Assembly (NCBI GenBank): GCA_009760855.2
Contig: WPIO01000118.1
Location: 530,001 to 594,000 of the forward strand
Origin: Cristatella mucedo
Lineage: Eukaryota; Bryozoa; Phylactolaemata; Cristatellidae
DNA: 64,000 nt
Reading direction: 5' to 3'
This document shows positions 1 through 10,098 of this stretch, piece after piece; the first letter of the stretch is position 1, and each line of letters opens with the position of its first letter. The position numbers and the translations under genes were made by a program. The notes beneath the pieces were generated by a model. The model did not search any database, was not told the DNA's origin, and saw nothing but the letters and a program-made list of their open reading frames with translations.

Positions 1-1010
1 TTATGCGGTCACAATACCTAAGGTTATCGCGTGGTAGATTGGTCGGCGGACCTCTATTCAGTCGTCCATGAATAAATGATTAATAGAGCTCCCCCTAAAT
101 GAGTTAATATCGTGAATGAGTGCGATCGCTCCTCTAGCAGTGTCCTGAGGCAGACTGCCCAGGGGGGCGTTGTTCGCTGCCATAATCCCGTCGCTTTCTC
201 CAACACGTCGCCGGGGCGTTTCTTATTGGCCAGCGACGAGTCCTAGAGCGTATCCGCGAGTTTCAGACGCTTGCTGTTGATGTCAGCTCCCGCTCGGATT
301 TTGCTCTGCTCCTTCGCGCCGTCGACCGCGGTCAAGGCCGGTTGATCAGGCTGCCGGCCCGACCGAGGTGAGAAACACTGAGGTCGGTCAGGCCGTCTGC
401 TGCACGTCAGCGCTCGTTGCCGCGATCCACATCATTCATCTTCGCGGCGCCTTAATGGAACTTAATCTTTGTCCAGTCGCTTTACAAATTAGCTGCAGGG
501 CTCGAGCCCAGGAACTTTCAGCTCCCAGTCTGCCGCTACTGCTCAGACAGCTTCGGATTAGGAAGCTCAAGATTTGAAGCGTCGTCTGTATTTTCTAGTT
601 CTTACTAGCATACGGTGCTATTAACTACTGCTTATGCTTACTGTTCATTCGATGAGCTAGACCAATTTGTTTTTCTGCATCTATAAGCAACTATGAAACA
701 GTGCTCCACTGGTATGATGTCTGTCAGTCTCGAATTTGAGGATCGGTCCACCACAGTTTGTTACGTCATCTTGTTGGCGGTCGCGTTCAGTTGTCAGCGA
801 GATCCAGTAACGCCTGTACATTTTTGGCGATCTTTCTGAATTGGTCAGATTCAGAGTCCTAAAGAAATCGTAAATTTGGTATACCACGGACATAGCTCAT
901 ATAAATTGGGACTCTATTGATTCCGGCGCCGCCATTGGTGCCACACTGGATGCCGATCGGTCATCGGCGTGCATTCAACCTCGCGAGCTTACCAAGTGAG
1001 ACGCTTGCGT
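1..1010. other. Left margin, no gene recognised
   Basis: I see no convincing gene here. The first 580 bases are GC-rich with many CG dinucleotides, unlike the AT-rich R units further right. A short stretch near 440-555 looks like a badly decayed minus-strand SINE-1 (an AACTTAATCT block, then a GGCTCGAGCCC box-B-like block). The words around 176-190 (CCATAATCCCG) recur near 7812, which may mark a shared old repeat. Short ORFs in this stretch have no recognisable domain. Confidence 0.4.
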
Positions 1011-1011
1011 C

Positions 1012-1230
1012 GCATAATAATAATAATAATTCACTTGACAGAGCACCCTCAGAGAACTCAATCTCTTTCTTGGCGCTTTACATTAGCTACAAAGGAAATG
1101 CAATCGAATGGTTAGTGGTAGCATGCTCAACAAACAGCAAGTAAAACGTGGTTAGCAGCGAAATGCACAGGGTCAGCATGCAGGTGTGGTTAACGGCAGC
1201 ATAGACGGTGTCAGCACGGTTAAGCACATA
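1012..1230 (-). mobile_element. LINE family A, 3' end only
   Basis: Read on the minus strand this is the 3' untranslated region of LINE family A: the conserved segment around CAGCATGC, the terminal hairpin (GCGCC paired with GGTGC) and an (ATT)n tail that appears on the plus strand as (AATAAT)n at 1016-1030. It is 5' truncated, as is usual for target-primed reverse transcription. A SINE-2 tail lies directly at its inner edge (about 1236). Confidence 0.85.
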
Positions 1231-1235
1231 AATTA

Positions 1236-1292
1236 AAATTAAATTAAATACTAGCTGATTTAACAGCCCCTTTTGTATAGCGACGGAAGAGA
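1236..1292 (-). mobile_element. SINE-2 3' fragment
   Basis: The words CTAGCTGATTTAACAG and TTGTATAGCGACGGAAGAG match the 3' end of SINE-2 copies at 45.2 kb (same strand) and 28.1 kb (opposite strand). Only the last 50 or so bases are present, next to an AAT-rich tail. The tRNA-like head is missing. Confidence 0.7.
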
Positions 1293-1860
1293 ACTGCATG
1301 TGGTCAGATAATTCGGACTTGGAAATAATTAGTAATGACAAAGTGCAGGTGTATGATACAATTTGGTCGAGTGTGTTACCCATGATGTGAGTAGGGCCAT
1401 GCACATCAGCCACAAGAGACGAGTCAGTCGATGTACAAAATTCAGTGCTGAAGGCGTCAGATAAATTATTAAAGTGAATGTTCAAATCACTCATATAGAG
1501 CAAGGATCGATTTCATGCACACAAAATCGAAATGAGATCGGAGAAATCTGCGATAAAAAAGACTTGGTACCTTGTTGGTGATAGACTTACTGCCATCATC
1601 GGTAGCTTCCTGTCGGGTAAAATTAAGACACTAGATTCCGAAGACTGCCAATGGCTTGAAGTCAAATTTCAAGCGCATGATAACAGTAACTTTACCTCGA
1701 GTTTTGATTGGCGAGTGGAAGAATGGGAAAACCAGTCAAGTTAGCCTCTTCAATTGTCGGGCAGTTTACCGACTTTAGCCAAGTTTCAGTCAAGGCGGAC
1801 AGGTCTAGACCTTTTTCTGAAATAAGGTCCCCTATTACTAGGGATTTATTGCACAATGAG
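1290..1860 (-). pseudogene. LINE endonuclease domain, broken
   Basis: Minus-strand translation gives two pieces of an apurinic/apyrimidinic-type LINE endonuclease. The N-terminal piece (about 1860-1692) reads WNPHSLCNKS...LDLSALTETWL, which carries the usual TETW core. The C-terminal piece (about 1503-1290) reads DLNIHFNNLSDAF...GPTHIMGNTLDQIVS...ELSDH, with the GPTH, TLD and SDH signatures of CR1/L2-type endonucleases. The frame between them (1500-1690) is broken. This is the only endonuclease-coding part in the window; all other LINE copies are truncated to the RT or tail. It probably belongs to family A or B, but this cannot be settled because no full copy is present. Confidence 0.75.
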
Positions 1861-1875
1861 TGAGGATTCCAATAC

Positions 1876-1984
1876 ATACTTACATATATATATATATATA
1901 TATACAAATATATGATATATATATGTCATATACACACACGTATATATATATACATGTATATGACATATATATATACATACATAC

Positions 1985-2019
<35 letters not shown>

Positions 2020-2022
2020 TGC
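1876..2022. repeat. (TA)n-rich microsatellite
   Basis: Alternating TA runs mixed with TACA and TATG steps over about 145 bp. It is self-complementary and can extrude cruciforms. The MYIYIYIY-type ORFs on the minus strand are translation artefacts of this run. Confidence 0.95.
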
Positions 2023-2104
2023 TACTACAATTTTAGGAGCAAAATTTGTCGAATTATTAGTTGGTAATTTTTGTACGGCTGTGAGGCGTTGCAAAACACT
2101 GTGT

Positions 2105-3020
2105 TTCGAGGCGGAGTTTACCCAAAGGTAATGTAATGTAATGTATCTCCGTCAGTAACTCCACAAAGTCATAAAGACCATGTGGGTGTTACGCAGGAGA
2201 GCTTTGTATAGCGCACTCACAGCCTAAGCGGCTTTCGGTACGCATTCGGTAGCCAACAGACTTCGTCTCACGCAACAAAGAGAAAGTGGGAAGCATAGCA
2301 GAGTTAGGAGAGCAGTTGAGGTAGTGAGTAGCATAGAAGTAGCAGTTCAGGACCGCTGAAAAAGATGTGCCATAGTCGGCAGTTGAAGAGTAGTTGTCGT
2401 TGCGTAAGAATTGTGGAAGCGAGTTCCACAGTCTAGGACCTGCAGAGCTAAAGCTTCTGTCGCCAACGGTCTTTAAGCGGAGGAATGGGACAGCTAATTT
2501 ATTGTCCACACAGGACCTGAGGGCGCGAACAGGCTGAAACCGATGCAGCAGCTCAGCTAGGTACGAAGGAGCCAAGCCGTGGCGGCTCCTTCGTAGGTCT
2601 GCATAGGTAGGCTGCTGCAACTGAGTGAAGCTATCTATAGGCCATCTTACACGTAATTTGATGCGTGATAGAGAAGCAGCTAAGTCCAGAAAAAAGAGGC
2701 GCGATGTAGCAGCTACGCTGGCGAGAAGAGACCAGACTAGCTGTTGAGTTTTGCATTAGTTTCGATAATTAAGGACACAAGCTAAGGGTCCTAAATAGAA
2801 GGAAATTGCAATAATCCAAAGCAACATCACAAATGCACGAACTCGCTTGGGCTGCTGTACTCTCGTCTAAGCCCTGATTTTGGCATTTTTCCTCTGCCGA
2901 AAGTAGGCGGACTTGACAATGAAGGCAATATACCAATGCAATGGCAATTCGCTTTCGAACAGCATGCCCAGAATTTTGTTGGTAGAAATACTCTCAGAAA
3001 GATCGTACATAAAGATTGCG
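2105..3020 (-). pseudogene. LINE family B, 3' half of RT ORF and tail
   Basis: The minus strand encodes the C-terminal end of a CR1-like RT protein. An open piece at 2620-2189 contains LAPSYLAELLHRFQP...GDRSFSSAGPRLWNSLPQFLRND. The same block recurs on the plus strand at 36.4-36.8 kb and 24.7-24.95 kb, which defines family B. The tail is (TACAT)n, seen here as (ATGTA)n at 2130-2143, instead of (ATT)n. Upstream (2620-3020) decayed RT sequence continues, with the RIKLRVRWPIDSF block and AYF...KNAKIRA still visible. Stops and shifts make it dead. Confidence 0.8.
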
Positions 3021-3550
3021 GCGTTTATAGCGCGTTGTCAGATAGAGAGTGTGTACTTGACTTGTGCAAGCTAATGGACATGAGCTGAGCTGCAAGGGAA
3101 AGCGAATTAGCCAAAGAGCAACATTTTGCTCCTACCCGTCGTGATCAAGTGGATTATTAAAAATAATGTTGAAACATTCAGCATTAAAAGTGTCAGTTTA
3201 TGGAAGACAGAATCAACAGGAGATCGGAAAAATTGAAAATAACAAATAGGTCTCATTTCCCTAAGGTGCTGCTAGATCACTGATAATATTGACAGCCTAC
3301 GGCTGTAGGGAAAGGGAGTCGAAGGCCTGCTTCGAGGGTACTGCACGCGCCTTAAAATTCAGTGAGGAGCGAGCAAATATGGCGACCGAGCCACCAGTTT
3401 TAATTTATCTCGGGGCATGGAAGAAAGAGAAGCTTTCGTCCGGCATTGTCGATTGTAAATGAGCTGTTAGTGGATTTCAGAAAGATCGTGGTTACGGTGA
3501 ACACATCAAGGGTTTCTTCAAGAATCGTCTTGCATATTATTAAGCTTTCA
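3020..3550. other. Unassigned spacer
   Basis: I recognise no gene. The piece is moderately AT-rich and lies between LINE B and LINE A, both on the minus strand. A weak similarity between 3158-3195 and 1455-1485 suggests more decayed LINE sequence, but it is too short to assign. Confidence 0.3.
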
Positions 3551-5230
3551 TTATAATAATAATAATAATATTGCACTTGATAAAGCGCCCTCAGAAAACT
3601 TAATCTCTTTCTAGGCGCTTTACATTTGCTGCAAAGTGATACGCAATAGAATAAGTAAGTAAAATCATGCTTGAAAAACAAACAAAATGAATAACATGGT
3701 TAGGGGTTACATGCACTGGGTCAGCATGCAAATGTGGTTAGTGGCAGCATGAACAGTGTCAGCACGCATAAGCACATCGAGGACGAATCACAAGGACCCA
3801 CTAAATGCTGTCCTAAATAGGTATGTTTTTAAGTTTCTTTTAAATGTGGTCAGGTCAGGGGATGTTCTGATGCAGGTCGGGAGGGAGTTCCAGGCTGTGG
3901 GAGCATACGAGCTAAATGCACGGTCTCCAAAGGATTTAAGGTTTGTACGAGGTATTTCTAGACTGTTGGATTCCGAAAAGCGAGTGGTACGATGCTTTGC
4001 CTGATGGGGTAGTATATCTGAAAGATAGGCTGGAGCCATAGAATGAAGAGACCTAAAAGTGAGCGACAAAACCTTGAAGTCAATCCGTTGCTTGACTGGT
4101 AACCAGTGCAGGTCGGCGAGAAGTGGAGTAATGTGGCAACTGCGACGCTCACGACAGACAAGCCTAGCTGCAGAGTTTTGCACCAGCTGCAATCGCCTGA
4201 TCGCACATGCTGGTAGGCCAGTAAGCAGTGAGTTGCAGAAGTCGAGACGAGATGTCACGAATGCATGGACCAACTTGGACGTGGTATCCTTATCTAAACA
4301 AGCCCTAATTTTAGCAATGTTATGAAGCTGAAAATAGGCTGATTTGACTGTGGAGCTGATGTGGTCGTCTAACGAGAGGTCGCTTTGGAATATGACACCT
4401 AGATTTCGAGCTGATGCAACTGGAGATATGCTGGCAGAGCCAATTTTGAAAGTTAGCCTTTCCAATTTCTGAATAACACTAGGTTTGCCCATAACTAGTA
4501 AGTTAGTTTTATCATCGTTTAGTTTTAGAAAATGTGCTGCCATCCATGATCGGATGTCATCAATGCATGCAGCAAGTGAGTTGAGAGAATTTGAGGTGCT
4601 CGAAGGCTGGGAGGGATCAAAGCAAAGGTACAACTGAGTGTCATCCGCATAGAAGTGAAAGCCTAGATTGTGCTTGGCAATCACATCAGCGAGAGGGAGA
4701 GTATAAACGGTGAAAAGGACCGGACCTAGCACAGAGCCCTGAGGTACTCCATATTTTAGAGGTACTTCAGATGATCTTTGTCCATTCACGTCAACACTCT
4801 GGAGTCTCCCACTGAGATAGGACCTGAACCACTGCAGAGCTGTGCCAGTGATGCCCAGGCGAGATGAGAGGCACTCTAGAAGTACTTTGTGATCGATGGT
4901 ATCAAAAGCTGCCGAAAGATCGAGCAAAACAAGAAGAGACACTCTACCCATGTCTGCATTCCTAAGTAGGTCGTTGTATACCCGAAGCAATGCTGACTCT
5001 GTGGAGTGATTAGCTTGAACGTGAATATGCTCATTCCGCAGGGAAATTGTAAGTGACCTTTGAGATTTTAGAGAATTTAATAGATGTTTAATTGAAGTAA
5101 TGCAGAGTAGTTCAAGTAATTCAGTAGATTTATGGGGCGTAAAAGTGCTGGACGACTTTAAAAATGCCAGAGATACTAAAGATTCGTTCCGTACACCTTT
5201 GTTGCTTCGCCTGAACTTCATGTGGAGATA
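3550..5230 (-). mobile_element. LINE family A, longest copy, 5' truncated
   Basis: This is a CR1/L2-type non-LTR retrotransposon, the most complete LINE in the window. On the minus strand it runs from RT coding sequence into a 240-bp 3' UTR, the terminal hairpin (AAAGCGCC paired with a GGGCGC-type arm) and an (ATT)n tail at about 3553-3570. The endonuclease and the first RT motifs are missing, so it is a dead-on-arrival truncated insertion. Copies related to it lie at 1.0, 5.4, 7.4, 12.4, 18.7, 19.5, 31.6, 34.7, 39.7, 40.7, 43.8, 60.4 and 61.7 kb. Confidence 0.92.
3788..5221 (-). CDS. LINE family A reverse transcriptase (partial, 477 codons)
   Basis: The product is an RNA-directed DNA polymerase that would copy the LINE RNA onto a nicked genomic target. 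Visible motifs are HSTESALLRV (about residues 72-81, RT motif 2), DLSAAFDTIDH (101-111, motif A with catalytic Asp), GVPQGSVLGPVLF (158-170, motif B) and FYADDTQLY (190-198, motif C with the Asp pair). After these come the NLGVIFQSDLSLDDHI block and the CR1/L2 C-terminal end SFGDRAFSSYAPTAWNSLP. A full-length family member would have about 900 or more residues with an N-terminal endonuclease, so this is the 3' half. The ATG at 5221 is simply the first one in the open frame, and RT homology is only clear from about residue 65. The open frame is unusual among its relatives here and suggests a fairly young insertion. Confidence 0.85.
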   Translation of the reverse strand: MKFRRSNKGVRNESLVSLAFLKSSSTFTPHKSTELLELLCITSIKHLLNSLKSQRSLTISLRNEHIHVQANHSTESALLRVYNDLLRNADMGRVSLLVLLDLSAAFDTIDHKVLLECLSSRLGITGTALQWFRSYLSGRLQSVDVNGQRSSEVPLKYGVPQGSVLGPVLFTVYTLPLADVIAKHNLGFHFYADDTQLYLCFDPSQPSSTSNSLNSLAACIDDIRSWMAAHFLKLNDDKTNLLVMGKPSVIQKLERLTFKIGSASISPVASARNLGVIFQSDLSLDDHISSTVKSAYFQLHNIAKIRACLDKDTTSKLVHAFVTSRLDFCNSLLTGLPACAIRRLQLVQNSAARLVCRERRSCHITPLLADLHWLPVKQRIDFKVLSLTFRSLHSMAPAYLSDILPHQAKHRTTRFSESNSLEIPRTNLKSFGDRAFSSYAPTAWNSLPTCIRTSPDLTTFKRNLKTYLFRTAFSGSL

Positions 5231-5389
5231 TACAATATACGACCATTGGTAGAGGCATTGATGAAAACGTTTGACTAGCTATATTGAAGCAATCATATGC
5301 ATGCACAACAGTATCACGAGTTATCACAGAAGGACGGTATCAGCTGTACGGCAACGTATTCCTAATTTCGCCAACTTAACGTTGTAAAA

Positions 5390-5870
5390 TTAGACTTGCT
5401 TAAAAAAGGACACCACAGCCAAGCTGGTCTATGCATTCGTGACATTATGTTTAAACCTATGCAACTTGGTACTCGTAGGGGGTAATGCCGGTGCAAGGAG
5501 ACGCTTATGATTTCCTGTACACTCTTCACCAAGGCTTCACTATCACAAAACTCGCAGCTGCCACATTGCACCCTTTACTCACCAATCTGAACGGGACTCC
5601 AAGTAGCGTATCGACTTTTCGAGTTCTGCCACTCATCTTTTTGCCCTTCCATTCTATTGCTCCTATTTGGCTCTCTAAATCATTCGCTAGCAAGCGCTAT
5701 GCCCTCGTTCAGCCCACTCTTCTGACATTTCTGACTCTTCGGTCGTTTGGTTGGACCTCGAGCGTACTTGAAATCTGTCGGAGACCACGCCCTCAGTTCA
5801 AATACTGCTCAAGCCCCGAAATCCCTACTGACTTGAGTGATGTATTCTTTTGATTTTATTTTATTTTAAA
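5390..5870 (+). pseudogene. Old, strongly decayed LINE A fragment
   Basis: The plus strand retains TGGTCTATGCATTCGTGACA at 5424, which matches the LINE A word before FVTSRLDFCN. The open frame 5485-5853 carries a diverged version of the C-terminal block: TLHPLLTNL corresponds to HITPLLADL, and VLPLIFLPFHSIAPIWLS corresponds to VLSLTFRSLHSMAPAYLS. Divergence is much higher than between other copies, so this is either an old insertion or a sister family. The ORF is a relic and I do not propose a host function. Confidence 0.55.
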
Positions 5871-7385
5871 ACCGCTAGATGCCACCGCTGTCCTCATCAA
5901 CTTTGCTTCTTCAAAGGGAATTGTCTTTTGTATATCTGTGTGTTCTGAAGTTATTACTTACAAATTGACCGCACTCCTTTTCAGCATATGTAAATTGCCT
6001 ATGCATGTATTTCATCACGTCTGGTGATTTATAACTGTTTATTCTGACTATATTTATTGTTATTGTGACTAAAATAAAGCTAGGCCTAATAGTCCTATCG
6101 GCGCTGTTTTTATCTTATCGTGCAACTTGGCTCAAATGTATGAGCGAAAGCTGTGACAGCGCATAACCAAGCATTGTCTCTAATGAACGTCAACTTCATA
6201 ATTGATCACCACTGGCATTAGTTTAGGCAAATAAAGCCTGGAAGTCTCGAATGGCCGACATCAAGACATTCCTTATCTTGATGGAAGCTAAAGCAATATT
6301 AAATCTAACTTTCGTTTTTTGTTTGCCTCGTCAATACGAATCGTTCTTTAAGTGTTAGCATGTCCTGCAATAATGCCTTCCTCCTGTTGTAAGTAATCTT
6401 TATCTGCTTGCTTTACATCCCACGTGACGTTCTTAGTAAGAAATTTAGCTCTTTTAGGGCACAATAAAAATCATTATTACTATTATAGTTATTATTGAAC
6501 TTCATTTGGGCAGACGTGATATCTCCTCCGCTGCACCTAGCTTTACCATAGTCGAAGTAGGCTACAGAGGTACAGAAAATGACAAAAATGAATCATATTT
6601 GAGCAGGCTTGGTATTTCTAAGGATCCAATAATTTAATTTCTGTGTATTCTTACTAACCCTAATGCCTTTGCCTTGCGCTGATGAGAACTAAATCTGATT
6701 CTAGGCGATTCCTCTATGCTGGAAAGGATGCAGTTGCATGGGTTGGTGATTATTGGATACTTTGGTTGGACATGAGCATGCAAGATCTTCACCGGGCTGC
6801 GAACTTAAAAGGGTTGTTCAAAGGGTAGCCATTGCATTTTAAGCAGCTTGATCGGTCAGCGCTACGAGCTCTTTACTGTCGCCCGAGCGCACCCGGCCCC
6901 TCCGCTTGTACCAGCTGAGTTGGAGCTTTGGAAAGCTGCCAGATTTGTGTAAAGTGAGTTTTAAATTTGCTCTGCAGGGCATTCTCTGCATTTATCATTT
7001 TCGTTAAATGGTTTTGAAGTAACGGTAGAATGTAAATTCACAGCTAGTACATTTGTGGATGAATAAAAATCAAGATCCTGCAAATAAATAGGCTCAAAGA
7101 AAAAAGCGTTCTCGCAAGCTCCAATGCAACGGAGAGACGCTACAAGAGGCTGCTGAAAGTGAGCTCCAGAAGCTGAAAGAAAGAGACGTTCTCTCCAAAA
7201 AACTTGTGACGAAGAGACTGAGAAAAAGCAGAAGCAGAAGATAAATTCGCGAGTCAAATGATTCCTGATGTTACAAACACTGTGTGCGGCTTCCACGTTT
7301 AGTCAGAACTAAGCCGCAAGCACCGCAGTCGAAACTGTGCAAGTCTCAACCGACGCGCGACGAATGCTGGTGACTTGTCTTAACC
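5870..7385. other. Intergenic sequence, nothing firm
   Basis: AT-rich sequence with no supported gene. A decayed LINE A-like tail (GGGCACAATAAAAATCATTATTACTATT-type, interrupted) is possible at about 6455-6500. At 7095-7250 a short plus-strand frame without a start codon gives a basic, Gln/Glu-rich peptide; it is too short to call. Confidence 0.3.
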
Positions 7386-7386
7386 T

Positions 7387-7478
7387 TGTATAATAATAAT
7401 AATAATGCACTTGATAAAGCGCCCTCAGAGAACTCAATCTCTTTCTTGGCGCTTTAAATTTGCTGCAAATGTATCGTA
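7387..7478 (-). mobile_element. LINE family A, tail-only copy
   Basis: About 90 bp containing only the (AAT)n tail and the terminal hairpin (ATAAAGCGCCCTCAGAG ... CTTGGCGCTTTA) of LINE A in minus orientation, ending just inside TTTGCTGCAAA. Such extremely short copies are also seen nested at 61.9 kb. Confidence 0.85.
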
Positions 7479-7479
7479 G

Positions 7480-8092
7480 TTAGATACTTGTAGATGCTGC
7501 ACCAATGCACGCAAGGTGTGCCGAAAGTAGCTGAAATACGGCAGCGAAAAAGAGCGCTCATGCCTTAACATATCAAGTTCATATCCACAACCCACACAAG
7601 TCTATTTGACAATAGAGGACGGTGACAGGTGTTCAATAGCGGCCATGATGTACACAAACAGCTCCGAAGCCTAATGCTCTAATCAGCTCTAATACCAATG
7701 CCCCGAGTCTCGAATCATGACCTCCGCCTATCTCAGGGCGCCGGCTTTTTATACTGCACTAGCAATAAACTATCGCATGGTCGCATAAGCGCGATTATTA
7801 ATTATCCGCCATAATCCCGCTGGCTTAGCTGGCGCCTTCGTTTCCCTGTCACACTTGATGCACTGAAACCTAATAATAGTTCGCGATAGTATCATCACGA
7901 CGTACCAACAAAATGATGCCATTGCAAACGAGAGTTAAATGCAAGCGGGTCACAAAGACGTAGACCATGGCCTCAATCCAATGCAACATATTAGAAAATC
8001 GGCAAAAATGGTAAGAAATCAGCTGCAAGAAGCTTTGACTTCGGTTACATATTGCGTTCGTTTAAATTACTGTAGCTAGGCGTGTATGTCTT
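7480..8092. other. Unassigned spacer
   Basis: No gene recognised. The piece 7640-7850 is richer in GC and has a TATA-like TTTTTATACTGC at about 7748 near a CCATAATCCCG word also found near position 180. It could be part of a decayed LTR or other repeat; there is no coding support. Confidence 0.25.
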
Positions 8093-8094
8093 GA

Positions 8095-8245
8095 TCGCCG
8101 AGCTAGTTTGGTCGAGCGCTTAAGGTGCTCGCCCCGACCAAGGCCTGCATGAGGTCGTGGGCTCGAACCCCGAGGCACGTGTGAAGCACCTGAGTAGAGA
8201 TTAAGTTCTCTTGGGGCGCTATATAAATGAATTATATTTTATAGT
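8095..8245 (+). mobile_element. SINE-1 (tRNA-derived), full-length-looking
   Basis: The head has tRNA-like promoter boxes: a box A-like stretch around GAGCGCTTAAGGTGCTC and a box B-like GGGCTCGAACCCC at 8159-8171. The 3' end (GATTAAGTTCTCTTGGGGCG, 8197-8216) is almost the same as the terminal hairpin of LINE A. It is about 150 bp long, a normal SINE size. Relatives lie at 21.4 kb (minus) and 31.46 kb (plus). It sits at the left edge of the R-unit array. Confidence 0.8.
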
Positions 8246-8249
8246 TTTT

Positions 8250-8790
8250 TGAGCGTCGCAACTGCCTAATTACACCCCCTTCTCACCTACCTGCATGAAC
8301 TTCTAAATTTTACTTCCGGTATTTTCCTAATGAAATTAGTTTTTCATCTATCAGAGATTATTGTCTTTCGCCTTTATATGGCACTCAATCTTTTGCTTTT
8401 GGTTAGACCCATAGAGAATCAGCATTCACTTTTACTTTCAGAAATTACAAACTTACTTTAAAAATTGAGTCTTTCCGGCACCAAATTTATATGGTTCACA
8501 CAAGGGCAGCGTGTATGCTTATAATTACGCCTACTTTTAGGCGTAATTAAATTTACAAAAACGAGTCAAGTAAGGTTAAGCACACCTTATTCAAAGCCTC
8601 AAATGTATTTGGCGGAGGAGAAATGGAAGCCTGCATTTCCACTTGCATCAAGCTATTAGAAATTTCCGAGAGCTCCCGAGTCCACAATAAGGTTTGAACG
8701 GCAACTGAATATTTTAAATGAAAAGGCAAAAAAAGGATTTTACAATTAGAAAAAATCAAGCGTCGTAGTAAAACTGGAAAACCCAAACCT
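8250..8790 (+). repeat. R0: partial R unit (AT-rich spacer part)
   Basis: This is the spacer that precedes the CT site in other R copies: TTACTTCCGGTATTTTCC, then GAATCAGCATTCACTTT, then the TGGCGGAGGAG block at about 8610. Equivalent segments lie at 16.0-16.5, 20.4-20.9, 28.85-29.3, 41.05-41.55 and 56.45-56.93 kb. No ORF of note. Confidence 0.75.
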
Positions 8791-8809
8791 TAAAATTGGC
8801 TCAACCAGC

Positions 8810-8810
<1 letters not shown>

Positions 8811-8874
<64 letters not shown>

Positions 8875-8930
8875 GCTCTCCCCCTCTCTCCATCCTTCGC
8901 ACCCGTTCTCTCTCTCTCTCTCTCTCTCTC
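8811..8930 (+). repeat. (CT)n microsatellite at site 1
   Basis: Thirty uninterrupted CT dinucleotides at 8811-8872, a short break, then a second run. It follows the R-unit word AAAATTGGCTC-ACCAG. The same site is CT-rich in R2, R3, R4, R6, R7, R9, R10 and R11, with very different lengths. Confidence 0.95.
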
Positions 8931-9796
8931 GATGCCTTTTTCATTCGAAGTCTCTCCATTGAATATGGCTGGCTGTTCTGTTATCACAAAAAGACCTTTG
9001 TCAAAAACGCCAGATTAGTTCGACTATTAAGCCATCCTAGCTTTAGCAAAGCAAAATTGCAAATCTTTCGGAGTGCTCGGATCGCAGTAACGCAGCATAT
9101 TTAGTCAAAATATTTGTGCCATATCGTCCTGGCAGGTTTATACCTGCTGGACGTTTTCTCCATCCTATTAAATGCCAAAAGCTTGCCAAGAAAACATTCA
9201 ATTGTGGTACGTGCAGCTATCTGACAGATTTTACGAAGCAAACTGGTTATGTGATGTACAAAAAAGCCTGGAAAGAAACCACCGTAGGCTAATACATAGG
9301 GCTATAGGAAGCCTGCTGGGAAAACAATGACAGGGACGGCATAGTTTCCCTTACAGGCAATGTTTACTCAACTATCGCAAGTTCTAATGTAATTCTCAAA
9401 TATTGATAAATAGATAAATATAATATAAATATATGTGATAAATAACAAAAATATAAATAATAAAAAATAAATATAAATATACGTGACCTGGGGTATTAAA
9501 GACCAGCGCTACTGCCTTCTCTTGCGCTGACACTGCAAGAAAAATAAGTATTGCATTCGTTGCTCCCAGAAGGTTGCGGAACGCTGTCATCCAGTCTAGG
9601 GGGCTGTCGTTGAACCCAACAGGTAGGAGGTCTGCACTTGGCATTTTCTTGTAGCTTGCTCCGTCGAGAAAAGGCACGCTAGCTGCCCATTAGAGATGCT
9701 GCCCAAGATAGCGAGCCAGCGCTGCTTTTGCTGAGGTCATTCGGGGCCTGCAGCGCTCATTGAAAGAATGTTATTGACTCACCTTTCTCTCTGTTT

Positions 9797-9982
9797 GTGC
9801 TTTCAACCAGCTCCTGCACTCCACTCTACCCATTAAATTCTGAAGGCGCAGCCTCCTTAGTGTTGGCATACCATCTTTGGTGCATGCAGAGCAGGTGCGA
9901 GCGTATGTGCATGTCATTTGCTGCAAAGGCGGTCCTACCGATTCGGCACTATTCTTGTGCAGTAGTTGGTAACGCTGCATGA
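9797..9982 (+). CDS. R1 cysteine-rich open segment (putative exon)
   Basis: An open frame of about 60 codons contains SSCTPLYPLNSEGAAS, WCMQSRCERMCMSF and YSCAVV. Related open segments lie at about 21.70-21.91 kb (R4) and 54.50-54.69 kb (R10), with the same spacing of CTPL, LN-G, W-x-(H/Q)SR-E and (C/S)-A. R9 and R11 keep the start but are shifted or stopped. It has no ATG of its own, so if real it would be an internal exon. I do not recognise the family. It ends about 110 bp before the putative acceptor of the heptad exon. Conservation may simply be that of the repeat. Confidence 0.25.
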   Translation: MLSTSSCTPLYPLNSEGAASLVLAYHLWCMQSRCERMCMSFAAKAVLPIRHYSCAVVGNAA

Positions 9983-10084
9983 CAGAATACTTGAGTAGGG
10001 TAAAACATACAACGAACTAACATTGTTCAGTAAGAAAGCATTAGCAAGCGAACGCTAATTGATGCATAAGAAGTCTTCTTTCAC

Positions 10085-10098
10085 GCGCCTCCTTGCAG
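10085..10098 (+). promoter_or_regulatory. Putative 3' splice site of R1 heptad exon
   Basis: A pyrimidine tract ending CTCCTTGCAG followed by GACCGC. The same arrangement (TTTCACCTGCCTCCTTGTAG then GACCGCAAA in the consensus) occurs before the heptad tract in R3 (17984), R4 (22011), R7 (33552), R9 (42704), R10 (54805) and R11 (58721). The AG is kept in all seven. Confidence 0.45.

Noticed and set aside
3756-4325. Plus-strand ORFs at 3.76-4.33 kb and similar antisense ORFs at 19.1 and 34.8 kb
   Set aside because: Antisense shadows of LINE A RT coding sequence.
7095-7250. Short basic frame with QEAAESELQKLKERDVLSKK
   Set aside because: About 50 codons, stop directly upstream, no start codon, no second copy; possible chance or an isolated relic of a coiled-coil exon.
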